Positions 1-8,273 are shown, counted from the stretch's first letter. The stretch is 14,565 bases of DNA from UBA6136 sp044351045 (GCA_044351045.1 JBILGM010000061.1:1-14565), one strand, 5' to 3'. Notes: generated by a model from the letters alone, not told the origin. Translations and numbers: made by a program.

Positions 1-1327
1 CTGATATTTGCAACTGCGGCACCGTCACAGCGTTTTCTTGTGCCGCATCGGACGATCCCACACGAAGAGGTAAGCGGACAATAAATTCAGTCCCCTTGCC
101 TAAGCCGGCACTCTTTACGTCAATCACACCCCCATGCAGATCGACCAAAGCTCTTGCCAGGTAAAGGCCAACGCCCAGCCCGCCGCTGGCTTTGTGCGCT
201 GAGCTGTCCACCTGCCCAAATTGTTCAAAAATATGACTCAACAGCGAGGTTTCGATCCCGAGCCCGTTGTCCTTAACTCTGATGATCGACTGACCATGGC
301 GAGTCTCGAGGGTCAACTCGATGAGGCCCCCTGGAGCCGTGAATTTGACCGCATTGTTGAGAAGATTCGAAACCACCTGGACCAGTCGAACCGGATCGCC
401 CATGACCTCGACCGGTTCAGCAGGGAGCCGGACGGTGAGTTGATGATGTTCGGAATCTATCAACGGTTGGCACATCTCCAGGGCTTCCCGGAGTAGCGCA
501 CTCAAATTGACCTTCTCAACATTGAGATTGATTTGCCCACGACTGATGCGGGAGACATCCAGCAGATCATCAACCAGTCTGGCCAAATGCTTGATTTGAC
601 GATGAATCATGGCGAGTGCCCAACTCAAGCGATCGGGTTCGACCGTATCATCTTTAAGTAACGCAGAAATCATCAGGAGTGGGGACATCGGATTTCTCAG
701 TTCATGCGCCAACGTCGCCAGGAACTCCGTCTTGTGACGATCAGCCCGTTCCAATTGATGAATCCGATCAGCCACCTGTCGCTCAAGATCCTTTTTTTCC
801 GTCACATCCTCCAGAGCAATCAGGCAGACCGTTGAATCCGGCTCACTCAAGACATTAAGCACCACCCAAACGCTGTTTCCGGCGATTCTGAGCTTGATTT
901 CACCGCTATGGTGTTCACTGCAATCGAAGGCTTTTTCCAAGAGGGTCTCGAATGGGTGCAGATAGTCCTCACTGATAAACCCGGACAGACTGAGGCGACA
1001 GAGGATGCCGCGGGGTTCACAGAATAGACGACCGGCCGCATGGTTGGCCTGAACGATATGGCCCTGCCGGTCTGCTGTCAGATAAGGGATGGGGGCAAAA
1101 TCAAATAGATTTGAGGATCGGGCCAATGCGGTTTGCAGCTCGGCTTGCGTCATGCGCAGCGCGTCGTTTTGCATCTCCAGTTCAACCTGATGGACCTGCA
1201 ATTCATGCAGCAAAACCCGGGGATCCTGCACCTTCGCATCAGGCGGCCGGGCCTCGACACTCTGTTCCGCCTGCCGGCGCAATGCCGAGTGGGGCTCTTC
1301 CGTCGAGCTATCGCGCTGATCAATCAT
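1..1327 (-). CDS. PAS-domain sensor histidine kinase, 3' end outside the window
   Basis: The frame is open from an ATG at 1327 to the left edge, giving 442 residues with no stop. Residues about 38-66 form a helical HELQVHQVELEMQN segment typical of PAS kinases. A PAS domain follows at about 70-178. HisKA lies at about 196-262 with the phospho-acceptor His208 in AHELRNP. HATPase_c lies at about 305-420, with N-box NLLNN from 321, DNG at 353-355 and GGLGVG at 382-387. All kinase motifs are intact, so it should autophosphorylate. The core ends at about 421, and the sequence then runs through a linker like the one that precedes the receiver in the neighbouring kinase, so a receiver domain beyond the edge is likely but unseen. 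There is no membrane segment, so it is probably cytoplasmic. A TGA lies nine codons upstream in frame, with no other usable start between; the Shine-Dalgarno match is weak. The gene follows the hybrid kinase by 158 bases on the same strand and is clearly its paralogue. Confidence 0.93.
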   Translation of the reverse strand, partial: MIDQRDSSTEEPHSALRRQAEQSVEARPPDAKVQDPRVLLHELQVHQVELEMQNDALRMTQAELQTALARSSNLFDFAPIPYLTADRQGHIVQANHAAGRLFCEPRGILCRLSLSGFISEDYLHPFETLLEKAFDCSEHHSGEIKLRIAGNSVWVVLNVLSEPDSTVCLIALEDVTEKKDLERQVADRIHQLERADRHKTEFLATLAHELRNPMSPLLMISALLKDDTVEPDRLSWALAMIHRQIKHLARLVDDLLDVSRISRGQINLNVEKVNLSALLREALEMCQPLIDSEHHQLTVRLPAEPVEVMGDPVRLVQVVSNLLNNAVKFTAPGGLIELTLETRHGQSIIRVKDNGLGIETSLLSHIFEQFGQVDSSAHKASGGLGVGLYLARALVDLHGGVIDVKSAGLGKGTEFIVRLPLRVGSSDAAQENAVTVPQLQIS

Positions 1328-1409
1328 GGTGTTGGTTTTTTCTGTTTGGATTTTTCAGGTTTCTGGATGCGCTGATACTGACGAAGGGTTTAACGACGTT
1401 ATGGACCTC

Positions 1410-1443
1410 ATGGCGCGGTAGCCGTTACGGCCTGTTGCGCCAT
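1410..1443. repeat. Nested inverted repeat between the two kinase genes
   Basis: ATGGCGC at 1410-1416 pairs perfectly with GCGCCAT at 1437-1443. An inner GCCG/CGGC pair (1421-1424, 1428-1431) lies inside it. No T-run follows on the minus strand, so this is not a standard intrinsic terminator, and read-through from the hybrid kinase into the next kinase is plausible. It may be an mRNA processing or stability hairpin. Its role is unknown. Confidence 0.4.
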
Positions 1444-1485
1444 CCTGTCAGCCCATGAACTGCCTGGCTAAAATATTCAGTCTTT

Positions 1486-4278
1486 TCAATCGAGCTCATC
1501 ACCCAACCGATAGCCACTTATCTGCGACATGATGTCATTGATAGTCACGGGTTTGGTGAGATGGTCATCAAAACCTGCCTCATGGGCTCGGTTCTTGTCT
1601 TCTGACTGACCCCACCCGGTGACCGCACAAATGTGCATACGCTGGCCCTGGGTGCTGGCACGGATCTGTCGGCAAACCTCGTAGCCATCCATGCCAGGCA
1701 TGCCAATGTCGAGAAATATCACTTCCGGATTAAATATCCGGATACACTCCAGCGCCTTGTTTCCATCATGCGCTATGCGGACATCATGGCCTTTTTGCTG
1801 CAACATGAACATCAGGCTATCGGCCGCATCGACATTATCATCAACGACCAGGATTCTTTTGCTGCCATTCGACGCAATCCTCGGGACCGATGGATGGTCT
1901 GTAGCGGCCATTTTTGCAACAGACACCCGCGGTAACTGGATAACAAATTCACTGCCCCTGCCGGACTCCTGACTGGTGGCCTTGATGGTACCGCCATGCT
2001 TTTGAATCAACTTTTGTGACAAATTTAGGCCAACTCCCAGCCCTCCATTAGGCTGATGTGCTTTGCCGTTCACTTGAGTAAACAGCTCAAACACTTGATT
2101 TAAAGACCCGGGTTCGATTCCACACCCGTTATCGTTGACGGTGATCACTGCCTGGTCATCCCTTTGATCCAACGTCAATGCCAACTGACCGCCGGGTTCG
2201 GTGAACTTGGCGGCATTATTCAGGAGATTAGCCACCACCTGAACCAGCCGAACCGGGTCACCGTCCACATGGATGGGTTCCTCCGGCAACTTCAAGGCAA
2301 GTTGATGATGCCTGGCTTCAATGTTGGGGAGCACCATCTGGATTGCCTGCGGCAACAGGATGGATAAATCAACGAACTGCCGATCGAGACGGATCTTGCC
2401 CTGGGTGATACGAGCTACATCGAGCAGATCATCGACCAGCCTGGACAAGTGAGTGACTTGACGCCCAATAAGATCGGCAATCCATGGCAGATTGTGGTTG
2501 TCCGCACCGTTTTCATGGAGCTGCTGAGCCGCTATGAGCAGGGGCGACATCGGGTTCCTTAACTCATGGGCGAGTGTCGCCAGAAATTCTGTTTTGTGAC
2601 GGTCGGCCAACTCCAGCGCTTCATTCCGATCACGAATCGCATCCTCCAGTCGCCTGCGCTCCGAAATGTCACGGCAGATGGTGGCCATGAACTCCACTTC
2701 CCCGGTTTCAGGGTCTCTGGGCGCCAGAATCAGCTGGGAAAACTCTTTTTCAGAGCCATCCTGACTCAGGAAAACCGTATCGCCCTGCCATGAGCCTTCA
2801 CGGAGTGCGGTCGGTATGCCTTTTTCCATGACCCGCCGATAGGCCCACTCGGGGTGGGCATCGCGTATGTGCTTACTCTCGATAGGGTCCTCATCACTAC
2901 ATCCCAGTAAGTGACGACAAGTAGCGTTGCCGTATAGAAGCCTGCCATCGGATGCCCCGGTGGCAATCAGATCGCTACTCGACTCGATGACAAGGGCGAG
3001 CTGTTTATTCAGTCGGTCTGCGCGTTTCCGTGCATCAATATCGGTGTGTGTACCGATGATGCGCAAGGGATTACCCGCCGCATCACGCCCGACCACTTTG
3101 CCTTTGGCCAACACCCAATGATATCGGCCACCCGGGAGATGGAGTCGATATTCAATTGTATAGTCATCAGCGCTGGTGAGATGGCCGGCCATGAATGTAA
3201 GAACCCGATCAAGGTCGTCAGGGTGAACCAGAGATTTCCAGAGTTCGAACGCCTTCTCAGCCGGCAATTGATCGCCCTGAATCACCGGTGGAAACAGGTA
3301 GAAAGCCTCGCCCGTTTGGATGTTCCAGTCCATCACTCCGGTGTTGGAGGCTTCAAGGGCATGACGCAGTCGTTCCTCACTGAACTGGACCTGTGCTGTT
3401 GCAGCGGCCAATTCAGTCATACGCGCCGCAACCCACGTCTCCAATTCGGCGTACAGCAATTTCTCTGTTACTTCAGCTCGCTTGCCATCCGTGATATCGA
3501 TCACCACACCATCCCAAAGGGTCAATTCATCGGTTTGTGCTGTGGGGTGGGCGTTGATCCTGAGCCATCGATGCTCGCCGCAAATCTGAAATTGCCCCTC
3601 AAAGTGAAAGGATTGCTTGCTCAAGAAGGCATCTTGATTTGCTTTGATCCAGCGGTCGTTTTCGTCCGGGATGGCCAATTTGAACGCCATCGACGCATCC
3701 ATCATCAACGCGCTTCGATCCAGGCCGAGCAGCTGACAGAGGCGATTACTCACAAAAGTGAACGATGATTGTTCAATCGTTCCAGGAGTCGACAAGGTAT
3801 AGACCCCGACGGGAATGTGTTCGACCAACTCACTGAAACGCGAATCCGTTCTGCTGAGGGCGGACTCTACCTGTTTCAGTTGAGAGATATCGCTGGTAAT
3901 GCCCGCCGTTAACAGAGGAGATCCATCCGGGTTTCGCTTGAGGACTTGTCCCCGGCTATGCAACCAGACCCAATGGCCTTGGCCATGCCGATAACGAAAC
4001 TGAACGTCGTACAAAGGGTTGGAGAGTTGCAAAGCGCCCTCCACACTCGACTGAACCCGTGGCTGATCCTCCGGATGGATCAAGTCGAACCACTCGGTAA
4101 AGCCTTTTGGGACATCGCCTTCATCGCCCCCGAGTAGGGCAAGAAGCTGCGCACTCCAGACGTTTGAGTCGGTGGCATGGTCATACGTCCAAAATCCTAC
4201 GCCAGCAGACTTCAGTACCTCCGTGAAGAATTCAGTCTCGTCTGAAAATAAATCCTGCTTGATTAAACCATTCAACAC
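1486..4278 (-). CDS. Hybrid sensor histidine kinase: four PAS domains, HisKA, HATPase_c, receiver
   Basis: This 930-residue protein has no signal peptide or membrane helix, so it is probably a soluble sensor. Four PAS/PAC units can be read at about 15-137, 145-268, 300-418 and 425-545. The first and third carry the HPED/HPDD and YRH/YRL...HWV patterns of PAS_3. HisKA is at about 558-625 with His571 in AHELRNP. HATPase_c is at about 668-783 with NLLNN from 684, DNG at 716-718 and GGLGVG at 745-750. The C-terminal receiver, about 807-922, has the acidic pair Asp813-Asp814, phospho-acceptor Asp857 in FLDIGMPGMDG, Thr887 and Lys909, so the internal phosphorelay is complete. There is no Hpt domain. 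The start is a GTG, chosen because an AAAGGAG ribosome site (4284-4290) lies just upstream. It follows the CheB-CheR fusion by 185 bases containing a palindromic candidate operator. The ligands of the PAS domains cannot be told from sequence. Confidence 0.96.
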   Translation of the reverse strand: MLNGLIKQDLFSDETEFFTEVLKSAGVGFWTYDHATDSNVWSAQLLALLGGDEGDVPKGFTEWFDLIHPEDQPRVQSSVEGALQLSNPLYDVQFRYRHGQGHWVWLHSRGQVLKRNPDGSPLLTAGITSDISQLKQVESALSRTDSRFSELVEHIPVGVYTLSTPGTIEQSSFTFVSNRLCQLLGLDRSALMMDASMAFKLAIPDENDRWIKANQDAFLSKQSFHFEGQFQICGEHRWLRINAHPTAQTDELTLWDGVVIDITDGKRAEVTEKLLYAELETWVAARMTELAAATAQVQFSEERLRHALEASNTGVMDWNIQTGEAFYLFPPVIQGDQLPAEKAFELWKSLVHPDDLDRVLTFMAGHLTSADDYTIEYRLHLPGGRYHWVLAKGKVVGRDAAGNPLRIIGTHTDIDARKRADRLNKQLALVIESSSDLIATGASDGRLLYGNATCRHLLGCSDEDPIESKHIRDAHPEWAYRRVMEKGIPTALREGSWQGDTVFLSQDGSEKEFSQLILAPRDPETGEVEFMATICRDISERRRLEDAIRDRNEALELADRHKTEFLATLAHELRNPMSPLLIAAQQLHENGADNHNLPWIADLIGRQVTHLSRLVDDLLDVARITQGKIRLDRQFVDLSILLPQAIQMVLPNIEARHHQLALKLPEEPIHVDGDPVRLVQVVANLLNNAAKFTEPGGQLALTLDQRDDQAVITVNDNGCGIEPGSLNQVFELFTQVNGKAHQPNGGLGVGLNLSQKLIQKHGGTIKATSQESGRGSEFVIQLPRVSVAKMAATDHPSVPRIASNGSKRILVVDDNVDAADSLMFMLQQKGHDVRIAHDGNKALECIRIFNPEVIFLDIGMPGMDGYEVCRQIRASTQGQRMHICAVTGWGQSEDKNRAHEAGFDDHLTKPVTINDIMSQISGYRLGDELD

Positions 4279-4283
4279 GAGCG

Positions 4284-4290
4284 CTCCTTT
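4284..4290 (-). promoter_or_regulatory. Ribosome binding site fixing the GTG start of the hybrid kinase
   Basis: Read on the minus strand this is AAAGGAG, five bases before GTG at 4278. It is the best Shine-Dalgarno match among the signalling genes and supports GTG initiation. Confidence 0.75.
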
Positions 4291-4340
4291 CCTATGACAG
4301 AAGCTGTGACAACATGGAAGGTCATTTAGTTACGAAAACA

Positions 4341-4371
4341 TCGTAGTTTCATACCCAAGTTAGGTATGAAA
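4341..4371. promoter_or_regulatory. Candidate operator upstream of the hybrid kinase: perfect 9-bp palindrome plus shared half-motif
   Basis: TTTCATACC at 4347-4355 is matched exactly in inverted orientation by GGTATGAAA at 4363-4371, with a 7-base spacer. This spacing of arm centres, about 16 bases, is typical of a dimeric DNA-binding protein site. Read on the minus strand, the left arm continues as GGTATGAAACTACGATGT, which resembles AGGTAAAACTACGTATGT upstream of the response regulator at 8216. The site lies about 64-93 bases before the GTG start, where a promoter or activator site would be expected. Binding by the local LuxR-type regulator is an inference. Confidence 0.5.
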
Positions 4372-4408
4372 GCGCCGGATTTTCGAGTGACGCCAGCGTA
4401 ACGTGCCG

Positions 4409-4433
4409 GGCGGCTTGCTGACGCAACGCCGCC
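4409..4433. repeat. GC-rich hairpin after the CheB-CheR gene
   Basis: GGCGGC (4409-4414) plus TTGC pairs with GCAA plus GCCGCC (4428-4433) around a TGAC loop, with one bulged base. It begins 31 bases downstream of the CheB-CheR stop. No T-run follows on the minus strand, so an intrinsic terminator is not supported. It could protect the 3' end of the upstream message or be a REP-like element. Confidence 0.45.
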
Positions 4434-4463
4434 GCAGTTTAGTTTGTGGGGACAGCGGGCTTA

Positions 4464-7064
4464 TCACTCATCAATATGCTGACTTTTCCTCAGCTCTGCT
4501 TCCAGCTCCTTGGATTGGCTGATATCCATGAAAGTAATGACGACACCATCGATCACATTGTTTTGCGTTCGATACGGCATGATGCGCACCCGGTACCAAT
4601 GGCCATTGAGCGTGGTGATCTCTTTTTCCCGAAAAACCAGTGTGCGCAGGACTTCACGGGCGTCCTGCTGCAGCTCCGGGTACTGCAGATCGGTCACGAT
4701 GTCAGACAAGGGACGCCCGCTATCTCCCTGCTTCAGTTTGAACAGGCGGGTACAGGGTAAGGTAAACCGCCGCACATTGAGGGCCGCATCGAGGAACACT
4801 GTGGCAAGCTCGGTGCTTTCCAGCAGGTTGTTCAAGTCGTTGTTGACCTCCGACAGATAATCCAGTTTGGATTGCAGCTCCGCATTGATGGTCTGCATCT
4901 CTTCGTTCATGGACTGCATTTCTTCCTTGGCGGTCGTCAACTCCTCGTTGGCCGATTGCAACTCCTCGTTGGTCGATTGCAGTTCTTCGATGGTGCTGCT
5001 GAGCTCCTCCTGTTTGGTCTGCATATCTTCCTGCAGGCTGCGAATATGACTAAGCGCCTGTTCCAGCTGCCCTTTCAGTTCAGTTTGTTCGGTCCCCCGT
5101 GTCCGGCGTTTCTTATGCGGTGGGATGATGGCCTCAAAAGTCACCATCAGCAGACCGCTTAGGCATTCGGGTTGGGTAATGGCTCGAATCGTCAGGTTAG
5201 CGACCTGATGACCCTGCCCCTCCTCCACCGGCAAGCCCAGCAGAGTGACGGGGTTTGGTGCATGTCCCTGAGCCTTCTTGATGGCGAGACTGAGTTGATA
5301 GCGCAACCCTTCGCGCGCCATGACATGGATATTCCAGTTGGCCTTGCCGGCGGCGGGCTCCAGAAAAGGACCGGTGCGGCCATTGATGTAGAGGATGTCT
5401 CCCTCGGCATTGATCAACACAGCTGCGGGTGAACAATGTTGCAGCAGGAACTGATCCGCTGAAGTCTGGAAGTTCACCGCCGGGAGGTTCGTGCCAAAGC
5501 GGTCATCGGCGGGTGTTTGCATAGTCAACTCCGTGAAGGCGAAACCAACGGAAGGAAAATCCACCGGATTTGTGGCGCCTGAGTGATCCATCCGGACGAA
5601 AATGTGTGCCTTCTTCTCGACCGGTTTGAATATCTCAGACTGGTCACCCAGACTTTCCGAATTTCCCAGTACCAGCAATCCCCCTGGGCCCAGGGCATAG
5701 TGAAACACGCGGCGCAGTCGGGCTTGCAATTCGGGTGTGAGATAAATAAGCAGGTTCCGGCAGCTCAGGATATCCAGTCGGGTAAAAGGTGGATCCAGGA
5801 GAACGTTCTGTGGGGCAAAAATCACCTTTTCGCGGATATCCTTACATACCCGATAGCCGCTCTCCTCCTGAATGAAGTAGCGATCCAACCATTCAGCAGG
5901 AATATCGGCGGCAATGTTGGCGGAATAAAGCCCTTGTCGTGCCTTCTCGATGGCATCGCGATCAAGGTCGGTTGCAAAAATCTGCAATGCGAATCGTGCG
6001 GTGGACTGCATCTCCCTGACAACTTCCCGGAAGACGATGGCCCATGAATAAGCCTCCTCTCCGGTGGAACAAGCCGGCACCCAGGCGCGGAAATCCCTGC
6101 CATCGGGGTTCTCATTCAACAAAGCCGGAAGGATCACTGTCCGCAGCTTTTCCCAGAGGTCCCGATCGCGGAAGAATTGGGTGACACCGATCAGTAGCTC
6201 CTTGAACAACAGATCGAGTTCCTGGGGATTTTCCCGCAGAAAACGAACGTAACCCTCCGGTGCCTCAATCCTGTGCAGCGCCATGCGTCGCTGGATTCGG
6301 CTGTAGAGGGTTTTCCGCTTGTATAGCGAGAAATCGTTAGCCGTGTGATCCCTCAGCAGGATGATGATGTGTTTGACGGACTCCTTGAACTGGGGAGTCA
6401 GGCCCGTTGTGCCATCGCCCTGAACTCGGGAGCCTGGCGCTAACTTGAGGTGCATGAAGAGACGAGTGGGTAATTCGCTGGCCGGTGCAACAATATCGGC
6501 CAGTCCGGCATCGATGACACTGCGCGGCATGCTGTCGAACTGCGCGTCGTCCGGCGACTGGACCAGGACAAGTCCGGCCTGTTCCTTGATGGCCCTGAGG
6601 CCGACAGTGCCATCCGATCCCATACCCGATAGGACCACTCCAATCGACCGCTCCTGCTGATCGTTGGCCAACGTCCGCAAAAAAAAGTCAATCGGCAAGT
6701 GCTGGCCCCTGGGGGCAGCCGTCTCGACCAGATGCAAGGTGCCATGCAATACGGACAGGTCTTTACTGGGCGGGATCACATAAACAGAGTTCGGCTTGAT
6801 CGGCATCCGGTTAGTCGCTTCAAGCACTTTCATGGGCGTAACCCGCTGCAGCAGTTCGGGTAGCATGCCCCTGTGCGTGGGTTGCAGGTGCTGCACCACG
6901 ACAAAAGCCAGTCCCGATGACACCGGGACATGCGACAGGAAATGCTCGAGGGCCTCCAGCCCTCCCGCCGACGCCCCGATGCCGACCACGCGGGTCATTG
7001 GTTTAGGCTGGCCTGTGGGATTGTTCTTCGTCAGCTTTTTTGGGGAAGACATAGGTCGGCACAT
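4464..7064 (-). CDS. CheB methylesterase - CheR methyltransferase - PAS fusion protein
   Basis: This is an 866-residue fusion. The CheB methylesterase domain, about 26-210, has the catalytic triad at Ser32 (GASAGG), His59 (VVQH) and Asp151 (GMGSDG). It lacks the N-terminal receiver of classical CheB, as is usual in such fusions. The CheR domain, about 225-495, has the SAM-binding region VPACSTGEEAY at about 329, ATDLD at about 364 and CRNLLIYL at about 435. A PAS-like domain (about 533-643), a heptad coiled coil (about 660-748) and a second PAS domain (about 748-853) follow. It ends directly after the last PAS, whereas many relatives continue into further PAS and kinase modules. No chemoreceptor, CheA or CheW is nearby, so its methylation target is unknown and may not be a chemoreceptor. 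The start is uncertain. ATG 7064 overlaps an upstream TGA as TGATG; ATG 7052 and an in-frame TTG at 7100 are alternatives. None has a strong ribosome site. Confidence 0.94.
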   Translation of the reverse strand: MCRPMSSPKKLTKNNPTGQPKPMTRVVGIGASAGGLEALEHFLSHVPVSSGLAFVVVQHLQPTHRGMLPELLQRVTPMKVLEATNRMPIKPNSVYVIPPSKDLSVLHGTLHLVETAAPRGQHLPIDFFLRTLANDQQERSIGVVLSGMGSDGTVGLRAIKEQAGLVLVQSPDDAQFDSMPRSVIDAGLADIVAPASELPTRLFMHLKLAPGSRVQGDGTTGLTPQFKESVKHIIILLRDHTANDFSLYKRKTLYSRIQRRMALHRIEAPEGYVRFLRENPQELDLLFKELLIGVTQFFRDRDLWEKLRTVILPALLNENPDGRDFRAWVPACSTGEEAYSWAIVFREVVREMQSTARFALQIFATDLDRDAIEKARQGLYSANIAADIPAEWLDRYFIQEESGYRVCKDIREKVIFAPQNVLLDPPFTRLDILSCRNLLIYLTPELQARLRRVFHYALGPGGLLVLGNSESLGDQSEIFKPVEKKAHIFVRMDHSGATNPVDFPSVGFAFTELTMQTPADDRFGTNLPAVNFQTSADQFLLQHCSPAAVLINAEGDILYINGRTGPFLEPAAGKANWNIHVMAREGLRYQLSLAIKKAQGHAPNPVTLLGLPVEEGQGHQVANLTIRAITQPECLSGLLMVTFEAIIPPHKKRRTRGTEQTELKGQLEQALSHIRSLQEDMQTKQEELSSTIEELQSTNEELQSANEELTTAKEEMQSMNEEMQTINAELQSKLDYLSEVNNDLNNLLESTELATVFLDAALNVRRFTLPCTRLFKLKQGDSGRPLSDIVTDLQYPELQQDAREVLRTLVFREKEITTLNGHWYRVRIMPYRTQNNVIDGVVITFMDISQSKELEAELRKSQHIDE
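4863..4988 (-). repeat. 21-bp (heptad) coding repeat, coiled coil of the CheB-CheR fusion
   Basis: Six consecutive seven-residue units of the form EELQSxN cover residues 693-734 of the fusion, giving a 21-base periodicity in the DNA. The units are EELQSTN, EELQSAN, EELTTAK, EEMQSMN, EEMQTIN and AELQSKL. This is the signalling coiled coil commonly seen in CheB-CheR-PAS proteins and joins the first PAS-like region to the final PAS domain. Confidence 0.85.
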
Positions 7065-7303
7065 CAATCCAGGTTCGGCATCGCTAGCCACTTGCCGCAA
7101 CTATCTTTGTAGCAAGCTTGAGCAGCCTCAATCGGTATTAAGTCCCAAGCGTAACACTCCTCAATATTCAGTTCTTGAACCGCGTCGACAAGACGCCAGT
7201 AAGACTGACCCAGGACCCAAAACAATGGCCGGGAATGAAGACCGGTCGCGCTGAGCCCTTCGACGGCACACAGGGGTTGTGAAACTATACCGAGTAGGCC
7301 AAG
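7064..7303 (-). other. 79-codon open frame ending in a TGATG overlap with the CheB-CheR start; possible gene remnant
   Basis: On the minus strand a frame is open from just after a TAA (7304-7306) to a TGA whose last base is the A of the ATG at 7064. It has no ATG or GTG start; the only near-start is a TTG at 7225, without a ribosome site. The C-terminal half reads like a real protein (for example QSYWRLVDAVQELNIEEC and AWDLIPIEAAQACYKD), and the stop/start overlap is the arrangement seen in translationally coupled genes. I do not recognise the family. It may be the tail of a decayed gene, a short leader peptide with an unusual start, or chance. Confidence 0.22.
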
Positions 7304-7607
7304 TTAGCAGCGCGTAACCCGACATTTGCGCTGTGGCGTTGGGTTACGACGCGCCTTGGGTGACGGCGTCTGATGGAGGTGCGAGGCCTTGCGCGCCCGA
7401 CCCCCGCTAGCGGCTTGCCAATATTGTGGCGGTTTAAGGAAGCGCTGAAGGGGACCTCTAAAAATGATTCATTCATGCCCTTCGGCTGCGCACAGGAGAG
7501 CCCAATCTAAGTGCCATTTTGTAGTCCATGATGACGGACCACTGGAGCCGAGGGCCTTGCCACTGATTCGCGGAACAGCGCTCGGAGTTTGAGATCGCGA
7601 CAGACGC
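7101..7607. other. Intergenic stretch without a convincing gene, between the response regulator and the CheB-CheR fusion
   Basis: This stretch holds the inverted repeat at 7310-7354 and most of the 79-codon open frame ending at 7064. The remainder, about 7355-7607, shows no coding pattern, no clear terminator after the regulator stop and no obvious promoter. A 63-codon minus-strand ORF inside it (7285-7476) is Arg-rich, overlaps the inverted repeat and looks like translated repeat sequence, not a gene. The unusual length compared with the other gaps here (about 140-185 bases) suggests a decayed gene or an inserted repeat. Confidence 0.5.
7310..7354. repeat. Imperfect inverted repeat, probable dispersed intergenic repeat
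   Basis: GCGCGTAACCCGAC (7310-7323) faces GTTGGGTTACGACGCGC (7338-7354) across a 14-base loop. The arms pair over most of their length, with one mismatch and a small bulge. The GTTGGGTTACG core resembles a repeat commonly found between genes in proteobacterial genomes; that resemblance comes from memory and was not searched. It could be a REP-like or miniature mobile sequence. Confidence 0.45.
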
Positions 7608-8216
7608 CTAGCGAAAACCATTGGAAAGAGAGAACACCATGAGGTCCGCCAAGGAATGAATGGAGAGTTTTTCCATGATCCGGCTACGATGAATTTCCAC
7701 GGTCCTATGACTGATATTGAGGGCTTTGCCAATCGCCTTGGCGGTCAGTCCGTGAGAGAGATGTTGCAGTATCTCTTTTTCGCGGGGGGTTAGCCGCTCG
7801 ACCAACTGTTCCTGTTCAGTTTCTTTGCGCAATTCTTCGCGATGATTTCTGGAAACCTCCATGACGGATAACACGCTCTCCACCAGGGTGCGCACGTCGA
7901 TCGGTTTTACAAGAAAATCAACAGCCCCGCCTTTGAATGCGGTTCTTACCGAAGAGACATCGCCATGGCCCGACAAAAACAGGATGGGGGTATCCGCCTG
8001 TTGGTCGATCAAAGCCTGCTGGACATCAAGGCCGGATAATCCGGGCATTTTGAGATCGAGCAGGAGACAGCCGCAGGCCTTTCGCTCCGGCGACTCCAAA
8101 AAGTCTTGGGCCTGGGTGAATGAGTGGACCGTCAGACCTTCCTTGCCGAGTGCCCACTCAATCATCACGTTTAAATCCCGGTCATCGTCCACCACGCAGA
8201 CACATTCTTCGCCCAT
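7608..8216 (-). CDS. FixJ/LuxR-family response regulator transcription factor
   Basis: This 202-residue two-domain regulator has the usual FixJ-class length. The receiver spans about 4-120, with the acidic pocket Asp10-Asp12, phospho-acceptor Asp54 in LLLDLKMPG, Ser82 in FLSGHGD and Lys104 in VKP, so all phosphorylation residues are present. A charged linker (about 122-138) leads to a LuxR-type helix-turn-helix at about 140-200, with LTPREKEIL and the recognition-helix region SHRTVEIHRSRIMEKL. Phosphorylation should promote dimerisation and DNA binding. The likely partners are the two kinases downstream on the same strand; the unlinked-receiver kinase core near 1-1327 or the hybrid at 1486-4278 could each be the donor. 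ATG 8216 is preceded by only a weak ribosome site, and an ATG 16 bases upstream is out of frame. The upstream gap holds a motif shared with the hybrid kinase promoter region, which suggests autoregulation. The target genes are unknown. Confidence 0.95.
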   Translation of the reverse strand: MGEECVCVVDDDRDLNVMIEWALGKEGLTVHSFTQAQDFLESPERKACGCLLLDLKMPGLSGLDVQQALIDQQADTPILFLSGHGDVSSVRTAFKGGAVDFLVKPIDVRTLVESVLSVMEVSRNHREELRKETEQEQLVERLTPREKEILQHLSHGLTAKAIGKALNISHRTVEIHRSRIMEKLSIHSLADLMVFSLSNGFR

Positions 8217-8273
8217 AACAAACCGTCCATCTATTGGCTGAATCGTTTTTTTGACACCTTGTTTTGAGACGAT

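Noticed and set aside
3046..3768. 240-codon plus-strand ORF
   Set aside because: It is antisense to the PAS region of the hybrid kinase, whose reading frame is strongly supported by motifs.
4863..4988. Regular 21-base repeats that could suggest a CRISPR or tandem array
   Set aside because: They are in-frame heptads encoding a coiled coil, without spacers.
7285..7476. 63-codon minus-strand ORF
   Set aside because: It overlaps the inverted repeat, is Arg/Pro-rich and has no ribosome site; it looks like translated repeat DNA.
7420..7480. Possible insertion-sequence end near the AGAGGTCCCCTTCAG segment (minus strand)
   Set aside because: Neither a matching second end nor a target duplication could be found in the gap, and no transposase is nearby.
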